Shown one piece after another: positions 22,610-33,215 of a DNA stretch of 64,000 bases. The position numbers were made by a program, and so were the translations under genes. The DNA is from Kitagawia praeruptora (taxonomy: Eukaryota; Streptophyta; Magnoliopsida; Apiales; Apiaceae). Within the stretch, counting starts at the first letter, position 1. Each line of letters begins with the position of its first letter. The notes beneath the pieces were generated by a model that had not been told where the DNA came from, made no database searches, and saw only the letters and a program-made list of their open reading frames with translations. The stretch lies in assembly GCA_037693485.1 (NCBI GenBank), contig CM075351.1, forward strand, positions 16,053,001-16,117,000, given 5' to 3'.

Positions 22610-25600
22610 TGTAATAACCCTAACTTCAGTAATGCTACAGTGATCCTATGAATAGTAAATTTCGAGGATGTAGAGAAATGGTATATAGGTACTCTATAAT
22701 GGAAATGGAAAATGAATAAACAGAAACCATATTAGTAGTGTACATTGAAAATAAGTGACTCGAAATGACGATAGATTTCAGAAATTCCTGAAGCATGAAA
22801 TTTTGAGGATTTTGATTTCGAATAAGCTTCTATTGGACACTAAGGAGCATGGAAACATTATAAGAATTATATATTGAGGGATTAGTGAATTTAGAATTGA
22901 GCCAGGGGATTTTTAAGTTAAGAGAATACCAATGGAATTTGGATTGTTAAATGATCTCAAAACCACTGAGATAATGAGGTACATTCGTAACGAACCACAA
23001 TTAGACGAATATGGAGATTAAGCAACCAAGATTAGTAATATAACAAGGATACATACCACATTTTTACTTACCAAGATCATTAGCATTATACTTAGAAATC
23101 AAAATGGGATTATTAGGTCATCAAGATGATGTCACACTCCACTAACACCATTTTTGAGGGTAAATTAGTCTTTTAACCTTGGAAAAATCTACCAAGCTTC
23201 CAACACAATCTAGATTAGTAGTAAGTAAGATGAGATCAAAGAAATAAACACAAAATATCCTCTCCCCCATCCACATTATCCATTCGGCAAACCTAGAAAG
23301 AAAGAAAGAAAATAAAATTCAAAACCCTAATTCTCTTCAAGATTAAATCAAGGGAAAAATGGTGGAGATGCTTGGAGGTTAGTAAGTGATATCCTCAAAG
23401 TTTGAAGGCCAACCATCATCATTTGCCTAGGTAATAAAATCCTTCAAGTACAAGATGAATAGTAGTGAATAGTAGTTTTCAAGTTTTAATCTTTGTTTTT
23501 ATGGCTCCTTTAGTTAATCCAAGCTAATTCAAGGTTGTTCAAGGTGTGTACAAGGATTATTAAGGATTATTAAGTGTTCATCAAGCTTCAAAGAGGTATA
23601 ACAACCCTTGCCTTTTGTATTTATGGTAGATATTGAAGTGATTAGTAGTTAAGTGTTGTTAATATGAAGTTTATGATGAATATGTGTTATGAATGGTTGG
23701 GTGTGATATGAAATTTGTGTTGTGAACTTGGAACCATGGCTGGAATGTAGTCCACATGGTGTGGGGTTTGATTATGGTGTTTGATGATGGTTTTGGAGTG
23801 GTGAAATTTTGGAAAGTATGAAATTACAGCAGTTATAATGTCCGATTTTCGTTAGAACTATAAACTGCCCTGTTTTTGGACACCAATGCAGTACGGTACC
23901 TTACTGTCTAGCACACTTAGTGACCATGAAATGATAGAGCTTAGTTCATAGATCGTTTTGATATAAGGTGCGTTAAAATCTGACGTACGGTTTAGGAGAA
24001 AAGTCAGTTTTAGTGAAAGACGTTCGAAAGTCGAGAAATCGTAATTGTACCAAATTTGAGGTTATAGTTACCATACTTTAACATGTTTAAAAGCCACGAA
24101 ATTTTGGGATATGGTATTAGTGTGGTCAAAGAACTAATACCAGTTGACCTTGCATTAAAATTCGAATTCTAAAATTTATAAGAAATTTTACAGTTAAGTG
24201 TGGTCGTTAGGGGAGATAGTGAAAAACCACTAAAACTTCGATTGAGCTTAGAAATGGTTAAGTCCTTGAACCTTTGGGATAATAATAATACGTTAAACAT
24301 ACATTGAAGTGTAAAGGGTTTTGTTATACAAGAGGATAGTGAGTAAGAGATGTAGTGTTCTAATGACGGTCCTTTTGTGTTTATAGAAATTCCGGAGGAG
24401 GAACCAGCCCTACTGTCAGGATACAGAAATCGAGGCAAGATCCTTCTATCCCTACTTTAAAAATTATTTATTTTCGGAATAATAATGATATCATGGAATA
24501 TATTTATGTATATGTGATGCTTTTGTTGCTATATTGCAAAGAATATATTTTCTTGATTGTGGGAAGTTAAAGAGAGATGAATATGTTTTCTGAAATATGA
24601 ATAGAGAGATGATTATGAATGGAGCGAATATGCTCTAGGGTAAAAGAGATATGAAAGAGAATGGTATTAGTTGTTATCTAGGGTTATATGATTTATAATG
24701 CTATATTATAAACAATCTTTTAGTGTATGTTATATACATATATTTTATAGAAGTAATGTGCGAGAATGGAAATGAGATAAGTGAATGACATATGGAAATG
24801 TGAAATGGTGTTGATAAATTGAATAATGATCTTATAAAAAGGGGGATTAGCAACAAACTTGCATAAGAGGCTATGTCAGGGCTATGTGCGACATAGTCTA
24901 GTATTCATGATTCGGCACGAAGATGCCAAGGGAGGATGTTAGCAGGTGCCTTCCTCCAGGAGGATGTTAGCAGGTGCCTTCCTCCAGGGATGATGTTAGC
25001 AGGTGCCTTCATTCCTTCTACTAGTAGTAAACAGAGAGCGGATACGGTCAGGCGACTGATCATCGTCCTACGTATCTGGCGCCAGTATATATCCCCAAAA
25101 CTTGAAAGAAAGAATTGAAAATGGTTTTCAGATTTCTATAATTGAAAACAGAAAAGTGATATGAAACGATGAAATTATTGATATAGATGAAGAGAAACTG
25201 ATTTTATATTAATTTATAAAATTTCTGTACAGGAGGGAAATGAGAAGATGATAGTGAGAGATTTACTCAAGTATTTATGTTATTTTAAAATATTACACTG
25301 AAAGGGTATGTTGGTTGTTATAATATTTAAGAAGAGAAACTGATACTGTATTACTTTGGATTTCTTTCTTATAATAGTAAGTGGATGATGTATTATTAAA
25401 TAAGAGTTTTATTCTTCCTTAAAGTTTATAAATTGGATTACTGCTTACATATGTATATATATGTATACTTGGTTACATTTTAAATTCTAGTTTTCAATAT
25501 TATCTTGCTGAGCTATTATAGCTCACTCTTGCTACTTATCTATATACAGCTAGGTATGCCCATACTACGCAGAACGCCCCGCAAGAGGGTAAGGGAAAGG

Positions 25601-25979
25601 CGACCTTCTGAGAGCTCGTTAGCATCAATCCCCGAGGTAGATGACCATCGCAAGGGGTTTAGTGGGCTTATGTATATTAAGTGTGTAAGTTTGAAAGATT
25701 GTAATAAATTTGGTTGTTGAAATGCTTCTTGTAGAAGCATCACTCAACAATGTACTGAAGTATGATTCTGGGTTGTAATAACTTTTTAAATTCTAAACTC
25801 TTATTATGGTGAATGTTGTTCTCTGAGCATATGACTGGTGTGTGTGTGTATATTACTGTGGGGTCAATTGCATAAGTATTTAAAAAAAAAAAAAAAAAAA
25901 AACCCAAGAGATATTGAATTTAAATGGAAGTTGGTTCATGATGGCCCAAATTCATGACCCCGGATTTGGGGCTATCACA
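22610..25979 (+). mobile_element. Solo LTR, 3.37 kb (chromovirus/Tekay-like by eye)
   Basis: Begins TGTAATAACCC, ends GGGGCTATCACA, and is flanked by exact 5-bp copies TTGGT (22605-22609, 25980-25984). No second LTR or internal domain is present, so it is a solo LTR left by recombination. Features fitting a long plant Ty3 chromovirus LTR on the plus strand: CTTGCTGAGCTATTATAGCTCA near 25505, a motif shared with the remnant at 62507, and CCCCGGATTTGGGG near its end. It also holds three 28-29 bp direct repeats (24935-25014) and a poly-A run of about 21 at 25881. Family and orientation are inference; boundaries are firm. Confidence 0.85.
24935..25014. repeat. Minisatellite, three 28-29 bp units
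   Basis: GATGTTAGCAGGTGCCTTC begins at 24935, 24963 and 24992, with CTCCAGG linkers, inside the solo LTR. Confidence 0.9.
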
Positions 25980-25984
25980 TTGGT

Positions 25985-28465
25985 GAGAGGTCGGATGGCT
26001 ATCCCGGCGCCCATGGGGGTTTCGGCTTCGGGGTCAGGAACGCCGGTGGGTCAGCGTTGTTGGATTTTGCTACTGCCCAAGATTTGGTTATTGTGAATTC
26101 TGTTTTTCAGAAGAGGCCTGAACACCTCATTACCTTCAGCAGTGGAGGTCTCAACACTCAAATAGATTACCTTCTTATGCGCAAGAGGGATGCTATGGCG
26201 TGCGTAGATTGCAAGGTGTTCCGGAGTGAGGCTTGTGCTTCTCAGCACCGTCTATTGGCCATGGACCTTTCCATAGGTGGTCGTAATGCTCGCAGAACTA
26301 GAGAGTCAAGATCAAGAATACTTTGGAAAGACTTGAAGGGAGAGAAGGCGGCCGAATTCAGGGAGTCTTTGTTTAAAGAAGGTTGTTTCGATTTTAGTGG
26401 TGATGTTAACTGTAGGTGGTCCAACATGGCGAAGGCTATTCGGTGTGTGGGCGAGAAGGTGGTGGGGGTCTCTTCAGGAAAGTTCAGTGGACATAAAGAG
26501 TCATGGTGGTGGAACGAGGAGGTTCAAAAGAAAGTAAAGGCAAAATGTATGTTATTTAAAGAACTTTTGTCGAGTTCAGGGACGGAGAGGTCTCTGAAGC
26601 TGGAAGCATACAAGGTGGCGAGACGAGAGGCAAAAAAGGCTGTGGCGAAAGCCAAGAGTGAAGCGTACGAGGGGCTGTATAAGCGCCTAGATACCAAGGA
26701 AGGAGCGAACGCTATTTTTAAACTAGCTAAAGCTAGGGAGAGAAGGCGGCGCGACCTGGGTTCTGTTAAGTTTATTAAGGATGATTCAGGCCAAGTGTTA
26801 ATAAGTGAAGATGCCATTAAGGAGAGGTGGAGTTCATATTTTCACAATCTTTTCAATGGGGCGACGAGGAGTGGTGCCAGTGTGGCGCAAGAGGTCACTC
26901 TTTCGCTCGCTCGCTCCGTCGGCCCTTGTGATCGTATCTCCAGAGAGGAAGTCAAGGGTACCCTTCTAAAGATGGCTAGAGGGAAGGCGGTAGGTCCGGA
27001 TCAGATACCAATCGAGGTGTGGCTTTGTCTTGGTGAGGTTGGCATTTTATGGCTAACAGATCTGTTTAATGCACTCCTCTCGGGTTCTAAGATGCCAGAG
27101 GAGTGGCGGCGCAGTATTGTAGTCCCTTTCTTCAAGAACAAAGGTGACGCCCAGAACTGTAGTAACTATCGAGGAATTAAATTACTCAGTCATACTATGA
27201 AACTTTGGGAGAGAGTGGTTGAATCTCGGATTAGAAGAGAGGTTGAAATCTCAGAGAACCAATTTGGTTTTATGCCGGGAAGATCGACGACCGAGGCCAT
27301 TCACCTCGTCAGACGCCTTATGGAAAAGTTCAGAGAGCGTCGCAAAGACCTCCATATGGTGTTCATCGATCTTGAGAAGGCGTATGATAGCATCCCCCGT
27401 GAAGCTACTTGGAAGAGCCTAGCGGAGAGGAGAGTGTCGTCGGAGTACGTCAGGGCGATTCAAGACATGTACTCTCAAGCTTGTTCCTGCGTTCGGACCC
27501 CAGTCGGTGATGCTCGTTATTTCCCGGTGGAGATTAGGCTACACCAGGGGTCGGCCCTTAGCCCTCTTCTTTTCGCCCTGATCCTAGATGTCATGTCACG
27601 AGGGATTCAAGACGCCATCCCTTGGTGTATGCTCTTCGCCGATGATATAGTGCTAGTGGCGGAAATGAGGGGGGAGGTGAATGAGAAGTTGGAGTTATGG
27701 AGATCCACTCTGGAGCCCCAAGGACTGCGGCTGAGCAGGTCTAAAACCGAATACCTCTGGTGCAACTTTAGTGGTGACGCCAACGAGGAAGGGGTGGAGG
27801 TTAGGATTGAAGATCAGACCGTCCCCCGTACGGAAAAGTTCAAGTATTTGGGTTCGATCATCCAGAAGGAAGGTGAGATTGAAGATGATGTCATTCATCG
27901 TATAAACGCGGGGTGGCTAAGGTGGAGGGCTGCGTCAGGGGTGATGTGCGATAAGAAGGTCCCGTTAAAGCTGAAAGGGAAGTTCTATAGAGCAGCTATC
28001 CGTCCTGCGATGTTATATGGTTCGGAGTGTTGGGCGGCGAAGAAGGCCCTCGAGTGCAAGTTGGAAGCAGCTGAAATGAGGATGTTGCGGTGGTCCTGTG
28101 GTCGTACGATGTTAGATAGAATCCCGAATGTGGTTTTCAGGAGCGAGTTGGAGGTGGCACCTTTTGCTGCAAAGGTTAGGGAAGGGAGGTTGAGATGGTT
28201 CGGCCACGTGCGTAGGAGGCGTCCGGAAGCCCCGGTGAGGAGGGTCGAGAGTCTTATGGTTGTTGGGGTGAGGAGAAGAGGCAGACCGAGGAGGTCGTGG
28301 GAAGAACAGCTCAGGATGGATTTGAAGGCCTTAAACTTGGACGAGAACGCGATAGCTGATAGGAGTTGTTGTAGGCGCCAGATTAGAGTTGTTGATTCCC
28401 TTTTAGGGAGTGGTTCTGTGGTTGAGAGCCTGAGAGTTGGGCTCTCTCGTTTAGCATTAGCTTAG
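25985..28465 (+). CDS. RTE LINE polyprotein, C-terminal part (endonuclease end + reverse transcriptase)
   Basis: 827 codons including the stop, in phase with the upstream part across the inserted LTR. After the endonuclease end (QIDYLLMRKRD, then SQHRLLAMD with the catalytic His) come a basic linker, the reverse transcriptase (KGDAQNCSNYRGIKLLS; FMPGRSTTEAI; FIDLEKAYDSIPRE with a catalytic Asp; HQGSALSPLLFALI; MLFADDIVLVAE with the Asp pair), and a C-terminal region with RLRWFGHVRRR and RRGRPRRSWEE as in RTE LINEs. I see no stop or frameshift. Apart from the LTR insertion the 974-residue protein would be complete. A methionine-less opening here means the piece alone has no proper start. Confidence 0.9.
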   Translation, partial: ERSDGYPGAHGGFGFGVRNAGGSALLDFATAQDLVIVNSVFQKRPEHLITFSSGGLNTQIDYLLMRKRDAMACVDCKVFRSEACASQHRLLAMDLSIGGRNARRTRESRSRILWKDLKGEKAAEFRESLFKEGCFDFSGDVNCRWSNMAKAIRCVGEKVVGVSSGKFSGHKESWWWNEEVQKKVKAKCMLFKELLSSSGTERSLKLEAYKVARREAKKAVAKAKSEAYEGLYKRLDTKEGANAIFKLAKARERRRRDLGSVKFIKDDSGQVLISEDAIKERWSSYFHNLFNGATRSGASVAQEVTLSLARSVGPCDRISREEVKGTLLKMARGKAVGPDQIPIEVWLCLGEVGILWLTDLFNALLSGSKMPEEWRRSIVVPFFKNKGDAQNCSNYRGIKLLSHTMKLWERVVESRIRREVEISENQFGFMPGRSTTEAIHLVRRLMEKFRERRKDLHMVFIDLEKAYDSIPREATWKSLAERRVSSEYVRAIQDMYSQACSCVRTPVGDARYFPVEIRLHQGSALSPLLFALILDVMSRGIQDAIPWCMLFADDIVLVAEMRGEVNEKLELWRSTLEPQGLRLSRSKTEYLWCNFSGDANEEGVEVRIEDQTVPRTEKFKYLGSIIQKEGEIEDDVIHRINAGWLRWRAASGVMCDKKVPLKLKGKFYRAAIRPAMLYGSECWAAKKALECKLEAAEMRMLRWSCGRTMLDRIPNVVFRSELEVAPFAAKVREGRLRWFGHVRRRRPEAPVRRVESLMVVGVRRRGRPRRSWEEQLRMDLKALNLDENAIADRSCCRRQIRVVDSLLGSGSVVESLRVGLSRLALA

Positions 28466-28676
28466 AAGTTTGACTTTTCATCTTCATATTGTCTTCTGTT
28501 TTCTGTTTTTGCAGGCGCAGGGAGCTTGGCCGGAGGTCTTCCTAGATCAGGAGAAGAGTACCCCTTGCCCGAGTAGGTAAGCCCCATGAGATCCAGGCCA
28601 TGGGCCCAGGTTCGGTCGATTACTTTACCCACCTTTATCATCATTGTATTAAATTCACTTTGCTATTCGGTGCACT

Positions 28677-28797
28677 AAGCCGGGGGTCTTCACGGAAACA
28701 GCCTCTCTACTGTAAAGTAGGGGTATGGTCTGCGTACATTTTACCCTCCCCAGACCCTGCTTCATGCGGGATATATTGGGTATGTTTGGTTGTTTGG
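28677..28797 (+). other. RTE 3' tail shared with a SINE
   Basis: GCCGGGGGTCTT, GGAAACAGCCTC, GGGGTATGGTCTGCGTACAT, TACCCTCC and CAGAC occur here in the same order and spacing as in the SINE tail at 62211-62331. This is presumably the region the LINE reverse transcriptase recognises to start copying. A 102-bp minus-strand copy of this same tail lies at 44700-44801. Confidence 0.85.
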
Positions 28798-28819
28798 TTT
28801 AACCTTTATTCAAAAAAAA

Positions 28820-29000
28820 AAGTGATTGTCTTAATAGTTTTAAGGACTTGAGGTCCTCTAAGGTTCAATTTGTTAAGCGGTCAGCGAACATGGCAATTCA
28901 TAGGATTGCTAGAGAGGCTATTTTTATGTCTGAATTCATAGGATTGCTAGAGAGGCTATTTCTATGTCTGATCGTAGAGAGTGGATTTCGATCCCTCCTT
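28820..29000 (+). pseudogene. LINE RNase H C-terminus, resumed after the RTE insert
   Basis: From AGTGATTGTC the frame reads SDCLNSFKDL then VQFVKRSANMAIHRIAREA, the normal end of the domain begun before 20905. A 38-bp direct duplication (28895-28932 and 28933-28970) shifts the frame just before SDRREWISIPP. The reading then ends at a stop near 29030. Confidence 0.75.
28895..28970. repeat. 38-bp direct tandem duplication
   Basis: AATTCATAGGATTGCTAGAG...TTATGTCTG is repeated head to tail (28895-28932, 28933-28970) with one base difference. It shifts the L1 RNase H frame. Confidence 0.95.
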
Positions 29001-29258
29001 TTCTTATCGATGTAATCTCTCATGATTTTCATTAATGATATTTCCAGTTGTTTTCAAAGAAAAAAAAACTGCCTAAAATTTCTTATATATTCTTGCGCCT
29101 ACTTTTCCGTAGTTTTTCAAAGTTGGTGGTTTTGTAGGGACCAGTGACAAAAAAAATATAATGGTCAAACTAAAAATATAATGAAAGTTAGAATTATTAT
29201 TTTGCCTAATAACACTCCCTACGAGCATTTACTTTCAAGCTCCCATATTGAACCTCAT

Positions 29259-29441
29259 ATCCTTTGTCCCCTTCCTCCGTGTCTCCTTTGCGTCCCCTGT
29301 TATTTTTAATACAAAAAGAATGCTCTTGTGGAGCCCATTTTTATTATTTATTAAAATGGGCCCTGCAGAGGACACTCTTTTTGTATTAAAAAGAGGAGGG
29401 GACACAAATGGGACACGGAGGAAGGGGACAGGATCCGGACC
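29259..29441. mobile_element. Foldback MITE-like element with 17-bp flanking repeat
   Basis: The two halves are inverted copies: TTTGTCCCCTTCCTCCGTGTC on the left pairs with GACACGGAGGAAGGGGACA on the right, and AATACAAAAAGAATG pairs with the right arm. An exact 17-bp direct repeat CCCATATTGAACCTCAT flanks it (29242-29258, 29442-29458). The repeat is longer than usual for a DNA transposon. Confidence 0.7.
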
Positions 29442-29644
29442 CCCATATTGAACCTCATCCCTATAATTTAGGGGAAATTGCACTTTTTAAGCAAAAAACT
29501 TGTTCCATCCCATCCCCAAAATGGGGTTTGGTTTCCGGGAAGATAAATGAGTCCCCTTGCAGACTCTTCTTCATGCCCCAAACCTCCTGCAAATGTATTA
29601 TATTATATTAAATCTCTCTCTCTCTCCTCATATAATATATTAAA

Positions 29645-29835
29645 GAGAATAATGTTCCTGAGATTACCTCAGGAACTTACCTAAGGTACTTACCTTGCTT
29701 CTTTATAAAATCTTATAAAATAAATGGCCCCGCAGGAGCATTTTTGTGAAAACTAGATTACCCATAAGATTTTTCTTGATTTTATGGAAATATCTCAGGG
29801 AAAATACCTAAGGTAATCTCAGGTACAGCATTCTC
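29645..29835. mobile_element. MULE-type MITE
   Basis: Inverted termini GAGAATAATGTTCCTGAGATTACC and GGTAATCTCAGGTACAGCATTCTC, with exact 9-bp duplications TATATTAAA (29636-29644, 29836-29844), the Mutator-like size. 191 bases, non-coding. Confidence 0.85.
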
Positions 29836-29844
29836 TATATTAAA

Positions 29845-30253
29845 TTGTAGTTACAGTTAAAATTTAAGTGAAAGAGAGAGAAAGAAGTAATATAAAAAGG
29901 AATGTAGGGATATGAGGATAAAAAATGGGGAATGGGATGTAGAACATTTTTGATAATTTTGGGGATTTACTATTTTTGTTTGAAAATTTACTATTTATAA
30001 TAAGTTTTTGGGGTTGGGGATAAGGGATGGGATGTGAATGCTCTAACACATAAGAACTGAAATACGAAAAACGATTATTATAGAATCTTCTTTATGAGAC
30101 CTTCTATGAGCTTACACTGCATGTAGTTAGTAGTATAGATTTATCCATGTTGATTGAATATGTCCTACATCAAGAACATGTGGTGTGGATCTTTCGACGT
30201 TAATGACACATTTTTCATTATAGTATCCTTGGGGGGTTAAAGAAGAAACACTG
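29845..30253. other. No gene recognised
   Basis: AT-rich spacer between two MITEs; nothing else is seen. Confidence 0.4.
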
Positions 30254-30629
30254 ACAGGCCGTTTGGGATTTGCTTAAAATAAATTAATTTTAACTTAATG
30301 GAGGTATTTTTAACTTAAAGAAGAAAGTAAAGTTGTTTACTTTAAATTGAATGAAAGTATTTGGGTAATTTTACTTAAAGTTAAATGGGGATTTAATAAT
30401 TTTAACTTAAAGTGAAATTTGACTTAAAAAAAATTTAAATTCATAATATTTAAACTTTACAAGAATTGTGAAAAAAAAACTCCATAAGTCATAAGTCATA
30501 AATCAAAAGTACCTAAATAGAACTTATGACTTAAAGCAATTTTTTAACTTAAAGCCGGTGTAGCCAAACACACCATTTCCTTTTTAAAGTTGAAAACTCC
30601 TTTTAAGGAGCTCTAGCCAAACAGGCTGT
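30254..30629. mobile_element. MITE with ACAGGCCGTTTGG / CCAAACAGGCTGT ends
   Basis: Terminal inverted repeat ACAG(G/C)C(C/T)GTTTGG with an interior of AACTTAAAG-type motifs in both orientations. The same kind of ends and interior occur at 40361-40576, 41091-41441 and from 63499. No clean target duplication; a 7-bp GAAACAC lies near both ends. Confidence 0.65.
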
Positions 30630-30890
30630 GAAACACATGTACTCCGTATGTGTTACTTTCATGCCATTTACCGTTTCCCTTGGTCTTCTGGCTCGCGTAT
30701 TGGTGACTCTGTACACACTATTCACTGACTTGTATTTAGAAATTCTGTCCGTCCATGATATTTACAGTCATACTCTTTTACTGTAATTTTTACACTTTTA
30801 TTTTAATAGTTGGGTGCTCGGTTATCGTCTGTGTTGTTCCCGGAAGTATTGCCAAAACACCCATGAAGAAGCCTATCATTGGCCCAAAAA

Positions 30891-31632
30891 TACTACAAGA
30901 AAACAATCAATCAATAGACATCACAATTTAGACATCAGTCGTAAATGCCGCTGATGTTAAAAGATGTAATAACATCATCCCGCATTAAACTGATGTCTTT
31001 GTTTTTCGTAGATATCACTGTTTTTAAAACTGATGTCTAAAGTCAGCCAATAAAAAAATTAAAACACGCGCCTCTTGTTTTTTGTTTCCCCCTTAACGAA
31101 AATTTCACCCCAAAGTCAAAAATTCCCCCTTAACCAAATAATCTCCCCGCCTATACACAATTATTGCCCCTTCAGACAAATTAAACAAAAACTAAAAAAA
31201 CAAAATCAAACTCTCTCTCAATTATTCTCACACTCTCTCTCCACCAATTATTTTTTCCCCCTTCATCCCAATTATTTTTCCCTAGACTCTCATTCTCATA
31301 CTCTCATAATCTCTCGACTCTCATACGATCTCTCCACTCTCATACTCTCTCGATTCTCTTTGTACTCTGTATCAAATTAAAAAACACTCCTCTCATTCTT
31401 CTCTTCCCTTCTCTCTCTTTTCTTCTCTCTTCTCTTCACTTGGTAATTTATTCTTTGATTTTGCAGGTGATAATATGGGGCTTCCCTGGCTTGCTTTAAT
31501 TAATTAGTAAACTGATTTGATTATGTTCTTTATTGCTTATTTGACTTTGCTCTTATCCGACCTAGACATCACATGCAAAATAACATAGACCTCGGCCATA
31601 AACTGATGTCTATTGACCCTTTTCTTGTAGTG
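30891..31632. mobile_element. CACTA (En/Spm-type) non-autonomous element
   Basis: The right end is TTTTCTTGTAGTG and the left end TACTACAAGAAAA (one base off CACTACAAGAAAA), flanked by AAA on both sides, consistent with the 3-bp CACTA duplication. Subterminal repeats of GACATCA/TGATGTC cluster at both ends. The interior (about 31075-31440) is pyrimidine-rich with no transposase. Confidence 0.8.
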
Positions 31633-33207
31633 AAAAACCATTAGTCATCTGGCTCAGAACCCTCGCAACAGAAGTAATAGAATATTTTATTCTCTAAGCA
31701 GCTATAAAGATACCTTAACATTTTGTTTTCGTTTACATTGTCTCTTATTTTTTATTTTATTTTATCTTTTTTGCTAAAGTAATTTGTCTCTTATTTTAGA
31801 AGTAAAAAGCAAAAGGTTTCTCATTCTGATCAAAGTATCGAGCAACTCAATGATACTTTTGTAGTCTCTATTCTACCGCTTACAAGATCATTTGAGGAGC
31901 CAATTAAAGATTTGATGATGTTTATAACTTATTATTATAGGAAGAGGAAGAACAACTATTTTCTGGGCCCAAGGAAGACAGTAGAATCTCAGAAGCATCG
32001 CGTAGGGTTGTGAGAGAGAGAGACGAAGAGGAAGAGAATAAAATTTATATTTGAGATGTCGTTCGTTGGAGAGGAATTACATATAAAACTGGCCAACTCA
32101 CAAGTTGGAATTCTATCTATTTTATTATATTAGTATTAGCAATTCTATCTTTTCTATTAGTATGTGATCGATTGAGTAGTTGTTTAGAAATGATTGATTG
32201 TATGTAGGTACCGATTTGGAACTGATACATCTCATAAAACTATTGTCACTAAAGACCTATGAATGCCACTTTTACTCCGTGTGAAATGTGTTTATTATTT
32301 TATAATTTGTAGTCATTTGATGTGTCAAGTTTGCAGTATAGTGGGGAGTTGATATACGCACATAGAAGCACTTATAGTAATGGAAAAACACATGATCTTT
32401 TACAGCTTCTAACCTTGTGGGAAGGAAGGGCAAACCAATTTTGGCTTTGGTGGCGGAGACACGAGACACAACACCATTTGTAGTCATCACTGGACTGCTA
32501 GCAAAGAAGTTTTCAGGTAAATAGAAGGCTATGATAATATAACTCAATGTCTTCCATCACTTTATTAGGGGATACCAATATGCTACGTAGTATAGTTTTT
32601 TTGTTTCTAAGCCGGTTGGATAAAATCTCTAATATAAGAAAACATCTTAATATAGGAAGCAAGAATCTCTTAAAAGTTATATGATGTAGGTTAAAGAAGA
32701 CATCACCTTCTAGATATCATTTATAAACCAATAATTAGCATGTGTTAAACATCCTCATTGAACAGGTTAGCTAAGCCGACGAGGGTAACATAAACACGCT
32801 AACTAAATTGCTTAGCTTGTGTATAGCTAAATACTATTTCACTCAAAGTCTCAAACAAGAAGGTACCTAAATAGATACATATGATCACACCTGTTGTGAG
32901 CAATTATGGAGTAGTTATCATTATGGGTGATTTTGAAATGTTTGCTGCTCATTATGGGTGATTTTACAATGTTTATATGTCTTCTCCCTGAGGTGGATGA
33001 ACAAATACAAGGTTAGAATTGACTCATGACTCATCTTTACTTGTCATCGCTTGTGTGCTCATATCTGGTTCTTGTCTATTCTATTATTGGGGATATCTGG
33101 CAGACTGAAACAAGCGAGGTATTATAGCAGTGCAAATGTATTAGCAATATTAATTAAAAAAATTAATTCTTAATCATTAACATAGTTTAATTATGAAGTT
33201 TTAATCA
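31633..33207. other. Intergenic stretch with no supported gene
   Basis: A minus-strand frame at about 32390-32547 (residues NGVVSRVSATKAKIGLPF) looks protein-like, but I cannot assign it and see no continuation. Otherwise AT-rich sequence without recognisable repeats. Confidence 0.35.
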
Positions 33208-33215
33208 GTTTAAAC

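Larger units (their letters stand above)
20926..28799 (+). mobile_element. RTE-type LINE, full length apart from a solo-LTR insertion
   Basis: Order: 5' leader with a polypyrimidine tract (about 21120-21790) and (ATT)n run; one long frame (22166-22609 and 25985-28465) with endonuclease and reverse transcriptase; 3' UTR ending in a SINE-like tail (about 28677-28797). A 17-base sequence, AACCTTTATTCAAAAAA, lies at both ends (20909-20925 and 28800-28816) and is the likely target duplication. The element sits inside the RNase H of the L1-type LINE. Without the 3,370-base LTR and its TTGGT copy it would be about 4.5 kb. Confidence 0.8.
20217..29070 (+). mobile_element. L1-type LINE, 3' portion, split by an RTE LINE
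   Basis: The left part (about 20217-20925) encodes a zf-RVT zinc-binding motif (LEHAIWSCPFAQRCW) and most of a plant LINE RNase H domain. The right part (about 28818-29070) resumes with the RNase H end (VKRSAN...AHRIAREA-like) and a 3' UTR ending TTAATGATATTTCC, then poly-A at about 29058. Between them sits the RTE element at about 20926-28799. Endonuclease and reverse transcriptase of the L1 are absent, so this copy is 5'-truncated. I found no clear target duplication. Confidence 0.8.

Noticed and set aside
22610..25979. Insert in the LINE as a large intron or a DNA transposon
   Set aside because: TG...CA ends with an exact 5-bp TTGGT duplication and LTR-like motifs fit a solo LTR; the borders are not GT-AG.
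26242..26817. Minus-strand frames across the LINE
   Set aside because: They are antisense shadows of the continuous reverse-transcriptase frame.
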